A stretch of DNA of 64,000 bases from Streptomyces sp. AM 2-1-1 (GTDB taxonomy: Bacteria; Actinomycetota; Actinomycetes; Streptomycetales; Streptomycetaceae). Every line of letters begins with the position of its first letter. Within the stretch, counting starts at the first letter, position 1. Below are positions 1-8,126 of the stretch, in pieces. Location: positions 5,660,501-5,724,500 of the forward strand of contig NZ_CP119147.1 in assembly GCF_029167645.1 (NCBI RefSeq). The letters run 5' to 3'. The notes under the pieces are model-generated. The model had not been told where the DNA came from and searched no databases. It saw nothing but the letters and a program-made list of their open reading frames with translations. Both the position numbers and the translations under genes were made by a program.

Positions 1-1524
1 CTTGTCGGTGACCTTGCCGCTGACGGTGCCGGCGGTGTGCGGGGCCCTGTCGACGGAGGCGAGGATGTCGAGCTTGCCCTCGCCCCAGACGTTGTTCATG
101 CCGGCGGTGCCACCGCAGTGGGTGTCGTCGACGTCACGGGCGCCCTGGTCGAGCAGGTCCCGCGTGCCCTGGATGTCACCGATCAGCGAGGGTGCCGCCG
201 ACCAGAGCAGGGCGGCCGCCCCCGCGACGTGCGGAGTGGCCATCGAGGTGCCGTTCTCCGTGTTGTACGAGGAACCCGGCCACGTCGACTCGACGTTCAC
301 GCCCGGCGCCGAGATGTTCGGCTTCTGCGACCCGTCGACCAGCGACGGGCCGAAGCCGGAGAAGGACGCGATCCTGCCCTGAGCGTCGTAGGCGCCGACG
401 CCGTAGGAGGTCACCTGGGAACCGGGGGCGTGCGCGGTGGAGCAGGTGGTGCCGTCGCCGTCGTTGCCGGCCGCGAACGCCTCGAAGATGCCCGCGGAGT
501 TCCAGGCCTCGACGATGTCCTGGTAGAACGTCGTGTCGTCGCCGCCCCAGGAGTTGTTGACGATGTTCGGCGCCATGTCCGGGCGAGGGTTCTGCCCGTT
601 GTGGTCGGTCGGGGCGAGAATCCACTGACCGGCGGCGAGCAGGTACTCGTCCGAGCACTGGCTCGACTCGCACCCCTTGGCGGCGATCCACGTGGCGTCC
701 GGTGCGACGCCGATGCCGTTCTTGCCGACCATCGTGCCCATGGTGTGGGTGCCGTGGCCGTTGTTGTCGCACGGGGTGCCGTCGGCGGCGCACGTCCCGG
801 AGGGGTCGTAGAAGTTGTAGTCGTGCGTGAACGTGCCGTCGCCGTTGTTGCCCCGGTACTGGGCTACCAGGTCGGGGTGGTCGTACTGCACGCCCGAGTC
901 GACGCTGGCGATGACGATGCCCTCGCCCCGGTCGCCGTACTGGTTCCACACGTCGTCGGCGTTGATGTCGGCGACGCCCCACTCGGGCGCGGTGTCACCG
1001 TTCGCGGAGGAGTCCGTGGCGCCCTTGACCGAGGAGCCGGTGCGCGCCTCGGTGATCTTCGCGTCCGACGTCTCGGTGTCGTCCAGCCGGTAGTGCCGCT
1101 CCGGGACGATGCTCGCGACGTCCGAGCGCTCGGCCAGCTGATTGATCAGGTTCTGGTCACCGGTGACCTTGACGGTGTTCGCGATCCAGTAACCTTCGTG
1201 GCTCACCTTTTCCTCGTCGAGGAAAGAGCTGAGCGACTTCTGGCTGGACTTGGCGTGCGCGCGCAGCTTGCCGTAGGCGGCCTCGGCCCGAGCGGCGTGG
1301 GACTTCTGCTTCTTGGCGGAGGACAGGTCCGCCCGGTCCTTCAGCATGACGAAGAAGGTCGCCTCGCCACCACCGTCGACGGCGTTCAGCAGGGCGGAGT
1401 CGATCTTCGGGGACGGCGCGGCGTCGGCGGCGGCCGCCGGGGGGCCGATCAGCAGACCGGCGGTGGTGAGCGCGGCGGCCACCAGCGCGGCGGATCTGCG
1501 CCGGGACGATCGGGGCAGGTGCAT
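1..1524 (-). CDS. Secreted subtilisin-like S8 serine peptidase (C-terminus cut by window edge)
   Basis: Extracellular subtilase that hydrolyses proteins. It reads from ATG at 1524, preceded by a GGAGGA ribosome site, and is still open at base 1 (508 codons seen). Residues 1-35 form a signal peptide (Arg-rich start, Leu/Ala core, Ala-rich cleavage region). Residues about 50-150 look like an I9-type inhibitory propeptide. The S8 catalytic domain follows, with Asp near residue 209 (IASVDSGV), His in NNGHGTHTMGT, the oxyanion Asn in AAGNDGDG and Ser in NGTSMATPHVAG, so all catalytic residues are present. The last visible residues (TAGTVSGKVTDK) suggest the start of a carboxypeptidase-regulatory-like beta domain, which is inference. 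It is transcribed away from the next gene; whether it belongs to any system here is not visible. Confidence 0.93.
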   Translation of the reverse strand, partial: MHLPRSSRRRSAALVAAALTTAGLLIGPPAAAADAAPSPKIDSALLNAVDGGGEATFFVMLKDRADLSSAKKQKSHAARAEAAYGKLRAHAKSSQKSLSSFLDEEKVSHEGYWIANTVKVTGDQNLINQLAERSDVASIVPERHYRLDDTETSDAKITEARTGSSVKGATDSSANGDTAPEWGVADINADDVWNQYGDRGEGIVIASVDSGVQYDHPDLVAQYRGNNGDGTFTHDYNFYDPSGTCAADGTPCDNNGHGTHTMGTMVGKNGIGVAPDATWIAAKGCESSQCSDEYLLAAGQWILAPTDHNGQNPRPDMAPNIVNNSWGGDDTTFYQDIVEAWNSAGIFEAFAAGNDGDGTTCSTAHAPGSQVTSYGVGAYDAQGRIASFSGFGPSLVDGSQKPNISAPGVNVESTWPGSSYNTENGTSMATPHVAGAAALLWSAAPSLIGDIQGTRDLLDQGARDVDDTHCGGTAGMNNVWGEGKLDILASVDRAPHTAGTVSGKVTDK

Positions 1525-1958
1525 CGGGGGTGCTCCTCCAAGGACGGTACGGGGGAGCCCGGACGTTAGAGAGGCACCGTTACTCAGGCATTACAGCTCG
1601 CGGTGGCGTCCGGCCGGGCGTGACACCGGGCAGGGCGCGGCGCCCGGCCGGGTGGGCACCGCGCGAGGGGCGGCACGCCCGACCGGGTACGCGCGGCCGG
1701 GCGTTCTCGCGGGCCGCCGGCCGTCTGCCCGGACCCGGTGCCCCTGCCGCCGGCGATCCGCCGGACGCACCCGGGCGCGGGCGAACCGCCACACCTTCGG
1801 GTTCGTTTCGGGCCCGGTCTCCGGAGCCGCGGGGCGCTCGGAAGCGCGCCGCGGCGGCTACCGGCCCTGGTCGCGGCCGCATCACGAATGCGGCACTACT
1901 CGGCCGAGGGCGGGAACGGGCATGGCGCCGGGCGGCCGGGTGGCGCATACTCAAGGTA
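1525..1958. other. Divergent intergenic region, no gene seen
   Basis: This 434-nt GC-rich stretch separates the minus-strand protease from the plus-strand small gene. Open frames crossing it show no recognisable protein and no suitable ribosome sites. It must hold the protease promoter, and stretches near 1560-1600 (containing gttactc and cattac) are the least GC-rich part, but no convincing -35/-10 pair could be assigned. Confidence 0.5.
1946..1951 (+). promoter_or_regulatory. Possible -10 element of a leaderless transcript
   Basis: CATACT ends 7 nt before the ATG at 1959. That spacing would put the transcription start at or next to the start codon. No good -35 hexamer is seen upstream. Confidence 0.3.
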
Positions 1959-2189
1959 ATGAAACAGTCAGCCGGATCCCGGCGTCACCTGCCTTCCAGT
2001 CCCTTCAACCGCCCGGCCCAGGCGGCCCCACCGGTCGAATGCTTCGACGTGGGCGACCGGGTGTCACACGACCAGTTCGGCCTCGGACGGGTTCTCGCTG
2101 TCGAGGGCGACAACGACGCAGTCCTCATCGACTTCGCCGGGCGTCAGGGGAGGATCCTGAGCCCGTACTCCAAGCTGACCAAGCTCTGA
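1959..2189 (+). CDS. Small protein resembling the C-terminal tail of UvrD/PcrA helicases
   Basis: This is a 76-residue protein. Residues about 38-76 contain FDVGDRVSHDQFGLGRVLAV followed by a segment ending in SPYSKLTKL. The pattern resembles the Tudor-like tail at the C-terminus of PcrA/UvrD helicases (VGDRV-H-x-G-G-V), which binds RNA polymerase. That resemblance is from memory of the family; no helicase part is present. The ATG at 1959 is chosen because the conserved block begins soon after it. There is no well-spaced ribosome site (AAGG is only about 2 nt away), and a -10-like CATACT at 1946-1951 lies 7 nt upstream of the ATG, so a leaderless transcript is likely. Function is unknown; a role near transcription or repair is inference. 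Confidence 0.72.
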   Translation: MKQSAGSRRHLPSSPFNRPAQAAPPVECFDVGDRVSHDQFGLGRVLAVEGDNDAVLIDFAGRQGRILSPYSKLTKL

Positions 2190-2259
2190 GGGTGCCAGGG
2201 CGTGTCGGACGGACATGCCCTCGGGCACGAGCCGCCGTCCCGCCGGAGGGCATCCGGAA

Positions 2260-2290
2260 CCGGGGCACCTGAGAGTCTCAGGTGCCCCGG
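2260..2290. terminator. Bidirectional terminator hairpin
   Basis: Two perfect 15-nt arms, 2260-2274 and 2276-2290, are separated by a single base. The stem lies between the convergent small gene (+) and the TerD gene (-). There is no U-tract, as is usual for Streptomyces terminators. Confidence 0.75.
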
Positions 2291-2315
2291 AGCCGTGTCC
2301 GGGGCGGGACAGGGG

Positions 2316-3536
2316 TCAGAGAGCGGCGGAGGCCGGCTTCACCATGCCGCGCACGGTGCGTGACTTCACGTACTCGCCCATGGCGGTCATCTCCCACTCG
2401 CCGGAGAACTGCCGGATGAGCTTGGCCATCATCACGCCGGTCTGCGGCTCCGTGTTGCTGAGCTCGAACCGGACCAGCTCCTCGCCCGTCGCCGCGTCGA
2501 TGAGGCGGCAGTACGCCTTCGCCACCTCGGTGAACTTCTGGCCGGTGAAGCTGTTCACCGTGAAGACGAGTCCCGAGGCTTCGGCGGGGATACGGCCGAG
2601 GTCGACGACGATCACCTCGTCGTCCCCGGCGCCCTCACCGGTGAGGTTGTCCCCGGAGTGCTTGATCGCTCCGTTGAGGATGGAGAGCTTGCCGAAGTAG
2701 CAGCTGTCCAGGTGCTTGCGGTCGGGGCCGTAGGCGATCACCGAGGCGTCCAGGTCGATGTCCTTGCCCCGGAACGCGGGCTCCCAGCCGAGGCCCATCT
2801 TGACCTGGGAGAGCAGCGGGCGGCCGCCCTTGACCAGCGAGACCGTCTGGTTCTTCTGGAGGCTGACCCGGCCCTTGTCGAGGTTGATCTTGCCGGAGGA
2901 CGCCGCGGGCGCCGCTGCGGGCGGGGCGGGCGGCATCGGCGGGAGCGGAGGCGCGGTCCTCGGGTCCACCGCCGCCGGCTGCGGGTGGGCCCGCGGGGTC
3001 TGCCGGGCCGGCGGGGCGGCCCGGGCGGCGGGCTCCTCCTCCACCGTCACACCGAAGTCCGTGGCGATGCCCGCCAGGCCGTTGGCGTACCCCTGGCCGA
3101 CCGCACGGGCCTTCCAGGCGCCCTGCCGGCGGTAGACCTCGATGACCACGAGTGCCGTCTCGGAGCCGAGACGCGGCGGGGTGAAGGTCGCGAGGGGGCT
3201 GCCGGTGTCGGCGTCCCGCACGGTGGCGGTGGGCTCGATTCCCTGGAAGGACTGGCCCGCCGCGTCGGGGCTCGCGGTGACGACGATCTTCTCGATGCCC
3301 GGCGGTACCGCGGAGGTGTCCACCACGATCGCGTCCGGCGCCGTGCCGCCACCGGAGCGGTAGGTCACACCGGGGCCCGAGGGCTGGTTGTAGAAGATGA
3401 AGTCGTCGTCGGAACGGACCTTGCCGTCGGCGGAGAGCAGCAGGCCCGAGACGTCGAGCCGCACCGGGGCGGTGACGTCCACCGCCACGCGGACGGCGGA
3501 GAGAGGGATGTTCGAGCCGGGGGTCATTGCGGTCAT
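2316..3536 (-). CDS. TerD family protein with two TerD domains
   Basis: A 406-residue cytoplasmic protein of the tellurite-resistance/stress TerD family, whose members bind calcium and act in cell-surface stress responses. Domain 1 spans about residues 8-165 and keeps the calcium-site pattern SDDDFIFYNQ. A Pro/Ala-rich linker spans 168-213. Domain 2 spans about 215-395 and starts INLDKGRVSLQK. In domain 2 the acidic calcium loop is degenerate (DLDASVIAYGPDRKHLDS), so calcium binding there may be lost. Start choice is between ATG 3536 and the in-frame ATG at 3527; neither has a clear ribosome site. It is monocistronic, facing a shared terminator with the small gene. The exact role in this organism is not known. 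Confidence 0.9.
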   Translation of the reverse strand: MTAMTPGSNIPLSAVRVAVDVTAPVRLDVSGLLLSADGKVRSDDDFIFYNQPSGPGVTYRSGGGTAPDAIVVDTSAVPPGIEKIVVTASPDAAGQSFQGIEPTATVRDADTGSPLATFTPPRLGSETALVVIEVYRRQGAWKARAVGQGYANGLAGIATDFGVTVEEEPAARAAPPARQTPRAHPQPAAVDPRTAPPLPPMPPAPPAAAPAASSGKINLDKGRVSLQKNQTVSLVKGGRPLLSQVKMGLGWEPAFRGKDIDLDASVIAYGPDRKHLDSCYFGKLSILNGAIKHSGDNLTGEGAGDDEVIVVDLGRIPAEASGLVFTVNSFTGQKFTEVAKAYCRLIDAATGEELVRFELSNTEPQTGVMMAKLIRQFSGEWEMTAMGEYVKSRTVRGMVKPASAAL

Positions 3537-3679
3537 GACCGGGGTAACGAACGACCCCGCTTTGCCGTTCCCTTACCTTCCGCGGCCGTTCACCCGTCCG
3601 GGGGAGCGCATCGGGCAGGCCCTTCGCGTGCCCCTCCCCGGCGGAGGCCCACCGGGGAGGGGAGGGGGCCTGCGGGCCC

Positions 3680-4498
3680 TCAGTACGGCCAGATCGGCGG
3701 GTCGTTGACGAAGGGGCCGCCGACGTGCGTCTGGGCGGGGTCGTCCGGGTCCAGCTCGCCGAATTCGGCGATCAGCTTCTCCGCGAACCGTTCCGAATCG
3801 TCCCTGGGCTCGTATCCCAGCGCCCGCGCGCTCGACAGGTCCCACCAGAGGCGGGTGTTGGCGGAGGAGCCGTAGACCACGGTGTGGGCGACGTCGGGGG
3901 CGGTGAGGGCCGCGTGGAAGAGGCGGGCGCCGTCCTCGGGGCTCATCCAGACCGACAGCATCCGTACCGAGGTCGGCTCGCGGAAGCAGGAGCCGATGCG
4001 GACCGACACGGTCTCGATGCCGTGCTGGTCCTGGTAGAGCTGGGCCAGGTCCTCGCCGAAGGACTTGGAGAGGCCGTAGAAGGTGTCGGGGCGCCGGGGG
4101 GTGGAAACCGGGATGAGCGGCTCGCCGGCGGCCGGGGCGGGGGTCCAGCCGATCGCGTGGTTGGAGGAGGCGAACACGATCCGGCGCACCCCCTCCTCCC
4201 GGGCCGCCTCGTAGAGGTGGTGGGTCCCCTCGATGTTGGCGCGCAGGATCTTCTCGAAGGAGGACTCCAGCGAGATGCCCGCGAGGTGGATGATCGCGTC
4301 GACCCCGCGTACCGCTTCGCGCAGCGCCTCCCGGTCGGCGAGGTCGGCGACGATCGCGTCCGGCTCGCCCTCGATCGGGTGGAGGTCGAAGAGGCGCAGT
4401 TCGTAGCCGTACGCGGGGAGCAGTTCACGCATCAGGGTGCCGAGGCCGCCGGCGGCTCCGGTGAGCAGGACGGTGCGGGGAGCGGTCATACCGGACAT
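3680..4498 (-). CDS. udh: NAD-dependent uronate dehydrogenase
   Basis: A 272-residue short-chain dehydrogenase predicted to oxidise D-galacturonate and D-glucuronate to the aldarolactones, the first step of oxidative uronate catabolism. The Rossmann motif GAAGGLG is at about residues 14-20 and the catalytic YGLSK block follows. The stretches RIVFASSNHAIG, VRIGSC and RMLSVWMS match, as I recall it, the characterised Agrobacterium uronate dehydrogenase, which is unlike generic epimerases. Start ATG 4498 has AGGAG 5 nt upstream. The gene is divergent from kdgD, which acts later in the same pathway, and the region holds pectin-degrading enzymes that would supply galacturonate. Its promoter is marked separately. 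Confidence 0.88.
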   Translation of the reverse strand: MSGMTAPRTVLLTGAAGGLGTLMRELLPAYGYELRLFDLHPIEGEPDAIVADLADREALREAVRGVDAIIHLAGISLESSFEKILRANIEGTHHLYEAAREEGVRRIVFASSNHAIGWTPAPAAGEPLIPVSTPRRPDTFYGLSKSFGEDLAQLYQDQHGIETVSVRIGSCFREPTSVRMLSVWMSPEDGARLFHAALTAPDVAHTVVYGSSANTRLWWDLSSARALGYEPRDDSERFAEKLIAEFGELDPDDPAQTHVGGPFVNDPPIWPY

Positions 4499-4538
4499 AA
4501 GGTCTCCTCGGCGCGCGGGCTGAGCCACGAAACGCCAG

Positions 4539-4548
4539 GTCCATGGAC
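4539..4548. promoter_or_regulatory. Candidate operator palindrome near udh start site
   Basis: GTCCATGGAC is a perfect 10-bp palindrome, about 13-22 nt downstream of the predicted udh start. Related GTGGAC and ATGGAC words occur at 4562 and 4691. A repressor site is inference. Confidence 0.4.
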
Positions 4549-4567
4549 GACATTCACATGCGTGGAC

Positions 4568-4597
4568 AAGCTAGGGAAGGGGGGTGGTTCGCGTCAA
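4568..4597 (-). promoter_or_regulatory. Promoter of uronate dehydrogenase gene
   Basis: On the minus strand, TTGACG (4597-4592) and TAGCTT (4573-4568) are separated by 18 nt, close to the housekeeping sigma (HrdB-type) consensus. The predicted start lies near 4561. Confidence 0.65.
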
Positions 4598-4644
4598 GGG
4601 GAGTGGCGCGGGGCGAACTCCCGCGGGGCGACACGACCTTCGCC

Positions 4645-4674
4645 TTGACCCGCCCCGCCGGGCTGCCCTAGCGT
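4645..4674 (+). promoter_or_regulatory. Promoter of kdgD
   Basis: TTGACC (4645-4650) and TAGCGT (4669-4674) are separated by 18 nt. The predicted start is near 4681, which excludes any kdgD start codon upstream of that point and leaves an approximately 60-nt leader before the GTG at 4742. Confidence 0.65.
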
Positions 4675-4741
4675 GACCCCGTTCATGAATATGGACATCG
4701 ATCAGAATTGTGTACGCCTGGACCTCGCTCAGGGAGCGCCC

Positions 4742-5701
4742 GTGACCTCAGCCCCCCTCGCCGCCCGGCTCACCGAAGTCGCCGGGCCGCTCTTCTTCCC
4801 CGTCACCGCGTACGGCCCGGACGGCGACGTGGACCTCGTCGCGTTCCGCCGGCACGTCCGGACCGGCATCGACGCCGGTGCCGCCGCGGTCTTCGCCTGC
4901 TGCGGCACCGGCGAGTTCCACGCACTGACGCCCGCCGAATTCGGACGGGTCGTCGCGGCCGCGGTCGAGGAGACCGCCGGAGCGGTGCCGGTCGTCGCCG
5001 GGGCCGGTTACGGCACGGCGCTCGCGGTGGAGTACGCCCGGATCGCCGAGGAGGCGGGTGCGGACGGGCTCCTCGCCATGCCCCCGTACCTCGTCGTCGC
5101 CGACCAGCGGGGACTGCTGGCCCACTACACCGCGCTCGCCGCGGCGACCGGCCTGGAGACGATCGTCTACCAGCGCGACAACGCCGTCTTCACTCCCGAG
5201 ACCGTCGTCGCCCTGGCGCGGACGCCCGGCATCATCGGCCTCAAGGACGGCGTCGGCGACCTCGACCTGATGCAGCGCATCGTCAGCGCCGTCCGCACCG
5301 CGCAGCCCGGCAGCGACTTCCTCTACTTCAACGGACTGCCCACCGCCGAACTCACCGGGCTCGCCTACCGGGGCATCGGCATCACGCTCTACTCCTCCGC
5401 CGTCTTCGCCTTCGCCCCCGACATCGCGCTCGCCTTCTACCGGGCGCTCGCATCGGGGGACGACGCGCTGGCCGACGCCCTGCTGGACCGCTTCTACCGA
5501 CCGCTGGTCGAACTGCGCGCCAAGGGCCGCGGTTACGCCGTCTCCCTGGTCAAGGCCGCCGTACGGCTCCAGGGGCTCGACGTCGGCGAGGTCCGCACCC
5601 CGCTCACCGAGCCGCCCGCCGCGCACGTCGAGGAGCTGGCGCGGATCATCGACGACGGCCGGGCCCTGCTGGCCGAGCGCGCCGCGGGGGGTGGGGAGTG
5701 A
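4742..5701 (+). CDS. kdgD: 5-dehydro-4-deoxyglucarate dehydratase
   Basis: A 319-residue DHDPS/N-acetylneuraminate lyase family TIM barrel. It is predicted to decarboxylate and dehydrate 5-keto-4-deoxy-D-glucarate to 2,5-dioxopentanoate (alpha-ketoglutarate semialdehyde). The Schiff-base Lys is at about residue 168 in IIGLKDGVGD and the catalytic Tyr at about 143 in IVYQRDN; these contexts, and FFPVTAY near the N-terminus, are typical of KdgD rather than DapA. GTG 4742 is preferred over upstream ATGs because it has an AGGGAG site and lies after the predicted transcription start. The gene is divergent from udh and overlaps the next gene by 4 nt. The aldarate dehydratase that should precede it in the pathway was not found in the window. 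Confidence 0.88.
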   Translation: MTSAPLAARLTEVAGPLFFPVTAYGPDGDVDLVAFRRHVRTGIDAGAAAVFACCGTGEFHALTPAEFGRVVAAAVEETAGAVPVVAGAGYGTALAVEYARIAEEAGADGLLAMPPYLVVADQRGLLAHYTALAAATGLETIVYQRDNAVFTPETVVALARTPGIIGLKDGVGDLDLMQRIVSAVRTAQPGSDFLYFNGLPTAELTGLAYRGIGITLYSSAVFAFAPDIALAFYRALASGDDALADALLDRFYRPLVELRAKGRGYAVSLVKAAVRLQGLDVGEVRTPLTEPPAAHVEELARIIDDGRALLAERAAGGGE

Positions 5702-6879
5702 AGACCTCGGCCTTCCTCTACCCCTGGGACGTCGTCGGCGACCCGGACGCCGCCGGCCGGATCGCGGGACTCGGTGTCCAGCAGGTGACCCTCGCCTCGG
5801 CGTACCACTCCACCCGCGCACTCACCCCCCGCCACCCCACGACCCGGATCGTCACCGCCCCGTACGCGGCGGTGCTCTATCCGCCCGACGAGAAGCGCTG
5901 GTCCGGGCGGGAGAGGGCGCCCCGGGTGCAGAACTGGACGCCCGGGGCGGACCCTTGGGCGGTCGCCGCCGAAGCGCTGGCGGACGCCGGTCTCCAGGTG
6001 CACAGTTGGGTCGTCCTCGCCCACGACTCGCGTACGGGGGAGGAGTTCCCCGGCCTATCGGTGGTCAACGCCTACGGTGACCGCTATCCGTGGGCGCCGT
6101 GCATCGGACGGCCCGACGTCCGTGCCCACCTCGTGGAGCTGGCGGCCGAGGCGGCGACGCGTCCCGGGGCGGCCGGCACGGAGCTGGAGAGCTGCGGCTG
6201 GTACGGCTTCGCGCACCTGCACGGCCACGACAAGGTCCAGGGGGTACCCCTCGGCGAGGCGGCCCAGTACCTCATGTCGCTCTGCTTCTGCGCGGAGTGC
6301 GCCGAGGGGTACGCCCGGCACGGCCTTGACCCGGACGGACTGCGCGCGGCCGTGCGCCGCGCGCTGGAACCCGTGTGGGCGGGCGGCGGACCCGGCGCGG
6401 CCGGCTGGGCCGGGGTGGAGGAACTGCTCGGCGCGGAGCGGGCGGCGGCCACCCTGACATGGCGCCGTGAAGCCGCCCGCACTCTCCAGGAAGCGGTCGT
6501 CACGGCCGTGCGGGAAGAGGCCGCGGCCCCCGGCTTCCAGGTCCTGCTCCACGCGGACCCGGCGTTCCACCGCACCGGCGCCAACGTCGGCGTCGACCCC
6601 GGGCACATCCTCTCCGTCGCCGACGGGGTGGTGCTGCCGTGCACCGGCGGCGACACGGCGAGGGAGGCGGTCCTCGGGCCGTTCGGCGGCCGCGGGGGCG
6701 TGGTGGCCGCCAACTTCGGCGTGGTCTCCGGCATGGGTGGCAGCCCCACCACGCTGGAGCGCGACGCCGCCCACGCGGCGTCCCTGGGCGCCACCGAACT
6801 CCGGCTCTACCACGCGGGTCTGGCCTCGGACGCCGACCTGACCGCGGTCTCGGACGCGCTGGGCCGTATCGCGGGATGA
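5698..6879 (+). CDS. Conserved protein of unknown function coupled to kdgD
   Basis: A 393-residue protein with no signal peptide or membrane segment. GTG 5698 overlaps the kdgD stop (GTGA), implying translational coupling and a role with kdgD. Visible blocks include YPWDVVGDP at the N-terminus, then NAYGDRYPWAPCIGRPDVRAHL, ELESCGWYGFAHLHGHDK at about residues 160-180, and CFCAECAEGYARHG. The alternation of such blocks with predicted strands and helices suggests a TIM-barrel hydrolase-like fold, and the Cys/His-rich middle could bind a metal. I cannot name the family with confidence. Because the uronate pathway here lacks a visible lactonase and aldarate dehydratase, a role in handling a uronate or aldarate intermediate is a reasonable but untested guess. 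Confidence 0.8.
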   Translation: MKTSAFLYPWDVVGDPDAAGRIAGLGVQQVTLASAYHSTRALTPRHPTTRIVTAPYAAVLYPPDEKRWSGRERAPRVQNWTPGADPWAVAAEALADAGLQVHSWVVLAHDSRTGEEFPGLSVVNAYGDRYPWAPCIGRPDVRAHLVELAAEAATRPGAAGTELESCGWYGFAHLHGHDKVQGVPLGEAAQYLMSLCFCAECAEGYARHGLDPDGLRAAVRRALEPVWAGGGPGAAGWAGVEELLGAERAAATLTWRREAARTLQEAVVTAVREEAAAPGFQVLLHADPAFHRTGANVGVDPGHILSVADGVVLPCTGGDTAREAVLGPFGGRGGVVAANFGVVSGMGGSPTTLERDAAHAASLGATELRLYHAGLASDADLTAVSDALGRIAG

Positions 6880-6906
6880 GATGAGGCGTACCGGGACTTG
6901 AGACGA

Positions 6907-6929
6907 CCCGTACCGGACTCCGGTACGGG
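6907..6929 (+). terminator. Hairpin downstream of the kdgD operon
   Basis: Arms CCCGTACCGG (6907-6916) and CCGGTACGGG (6920-6929) enclose a 3-nt loop, 28 nt after the stop codon. A partial third copy of the arm lies at 6944-6953. Confidence 0.7.
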
Positions 6930-6977
6930 CAGCACCGCCCGGACTCCGGTACGGGCGGCACCGGCGACGGCCGGGGC

Positions 6978-7020
6978 GCGACGACCGGCGGGAGATCCCA
7001 CACCTCCCGCCGGTCGTCGC
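6978..7020 (+). terminator. Strong 17-bp terminator hairpin
   Basis: Perfect 17-nt arms at 6978-6994 and 7004-7020 enclose a 9-nt loop. Together with the hairpin at 6907 it should fully separate the kdgD operon from the GntR operon. Confidence 0.8.
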
Positions 7021-7344
7021 CGTGCCCGCCACCCAGGCCGTCCGCTCTCCTGCCTCCGCCCGCCGACAGCCCTTCCCGGCCCGCCGACGCCGCCGGTGCG
7101 GCCGGTGCGGCCCGCTGCCGGGGCCCCGGCCCGGAACCTGCCCGCCTCCGGTCCCTGCCCGGCCCGGGGTCCCGCGCCCCCTCCCCGGGCGGTCTCCGGG
7201 CGCACTCCGATGGATCAGGACGGGGCCGCGACGACCGGTCCCACCTGCGCCGCAGGGGTCGGCGGCTTCCCGCACCGCCCCCGCCCCCGCCCTCCGTGCG
7301 GCACGGCGCCGGGCAAGCCGAACGAACTTCTTCTGTCCGAAGCG
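7021..7344. other. Gene-free GC-rich spacer
   Basis: This roughly 320-nt stretch between the kdgD operon terminator and the GntR promoter is rich in CCG runs. Its open frames are low-complexity Pro/Arg strings with no ribosome sites. No gene or repeat is seen. Confidence 0.5.
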
Positions 7345-7373
7345 TTGACGAAACATCGCGCCCGCTCTAGCTT
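7345..7373 (+). promoter_or_regulatory. Promoter of the GntR-led operon
   Basis: TTGACG (7345-7350) and TAGCTT (7368-7373) are separated by 17 nt, the same hexamers as the udh promoter. The predicted start is near 7380. Confidence 0.7.
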
Positions 7374-7394
7374 CATCGCGTCGTACTTCGTACG

Positions 7395-7404
7395 TCATAT
7401 ATGA
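7395..7404. promoter_or_regulatory. Candidate GntR operator
   Basis: TCATATATGA is a perfect palindrome just downstream of the predicted start, in an AT-rich patch unusual for this genome. A second small inverted repeat, GTAC-TTC-GTAC, sits at 7383-7393. Autoregulation by the adjacent GntR protein is inferred. Confidence 0.5.
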
Positions 7405-7434
7405 GACGCGATACGCGAGATGCGAGAGCCCTTC

Positions 7435-8100
7435 ATGACGTTTGCGCCCACCCCGATCCCGTCCAGGACGCAGTTCGTGCTGGAAGCGGTCAAGCACGCC
7501 ATCCTGACGGGTCAGTTGCTGCCGGGGCAGGCGCTGGTGGAGACGGAACTCGCGGCACGGTTCGGGGTGTCGAAGACGCCGGTGCGCGAGGCGCTCAAGA
7601 CCCTCGCGGGCACCGGGCTGGTGGTCATGAGCCAGTACAAGGGCGCCGCCGTCCGGCTGGTGGACGCGGAGATGGCGCGCGAGGTCTACGACGTGCGCCT
7701 GCTGCTGGAGCCGGAGGCGCTGCGCCGCACGATCACCTGCGGGGCCTCCCTGGACGCGGCGCGGGAGGCGCTGGAGCGGGCGGACTCGTCCACCGACAAG
7801 GCCGACCGCTCGCTCGCCAACCGGGACTTCCACCGGGCCCTTTACCTGCCCTGCGGGAACCCGCTGCTGGGCCGGATGCTCGACGAGGTCCGCGACCAGG
7901 CGGCTCTCGTCTCCACCGTGGCCTGGGCGGCCGACCCGTCCTGGGAACGGGAGGCCGCCGAGCACCGGGAGATCCTGCGGCTCGCACTCGCCCCGGACCC
8001 GGCCGGCGCGGCGGCGGCCCTCCACGACCACATCGCGTCCTTCCTCCGCCGCGCCTTCCCTGACGGCTCCGCCGGCACCGCCGAGGGCGGTCAGGCGTGA
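7435..8100 (+). CDS. GntR/FadR family transcriptional regulator
   Basis: A 221-residue regulator of the FCD subgroup of GntR proteins, which usually sense organic or sugar acids. The winged helix occupies about residues 10-75 (LVETELAARFGVSKTPVREALKTL), and the FCD effector domain about 85-210, with metal-ligand-type Asp/His residues in NRDFHRAL and EHREIL. ATG 7435 is preferred over ATG 7420 because GAGAG lies 6 nt upstream of it. The stop overlaps or abuts the next gene, so it is the first cistron of a regulator, DHDPS-like enzyme and dehydratase unit. It probably controls that unit, and perhaps the wider pectin region, in response to a sugar acid. Confidence 0.9.
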   Translation: MTFAPTPIPSRTQFVLEAVKHAILTGQLLPGQALVETELAARFGVSKTPVREALKTLAGTGLVVMSQYKGAAVRLVDAEMAREVYDVRLLLEPEALRRTITCGASLDAAREALERADSSTDKADRSLANRDFHRALYLPCGNPLLGRMLDEVRDQAALVSTVAWAADPSWEREAAEHREILRLALAPDPAGAAAALHDHIASFLRRAFPDGSAGTAEGGQA

Positions 8101-8126
8101 ACCACATCGACGAAAGGCCAGTTGGC

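Noticed and set aside
4673..4741. Longer N-terminus for KdgD from the ATG at 4673 or 4685
   Set aside because: 4673 overlaps the -10 box and 4685 lies about 4 nt after the predicted start. The added residues do not resemble the family, and GTG 4742 has a ribosome site.
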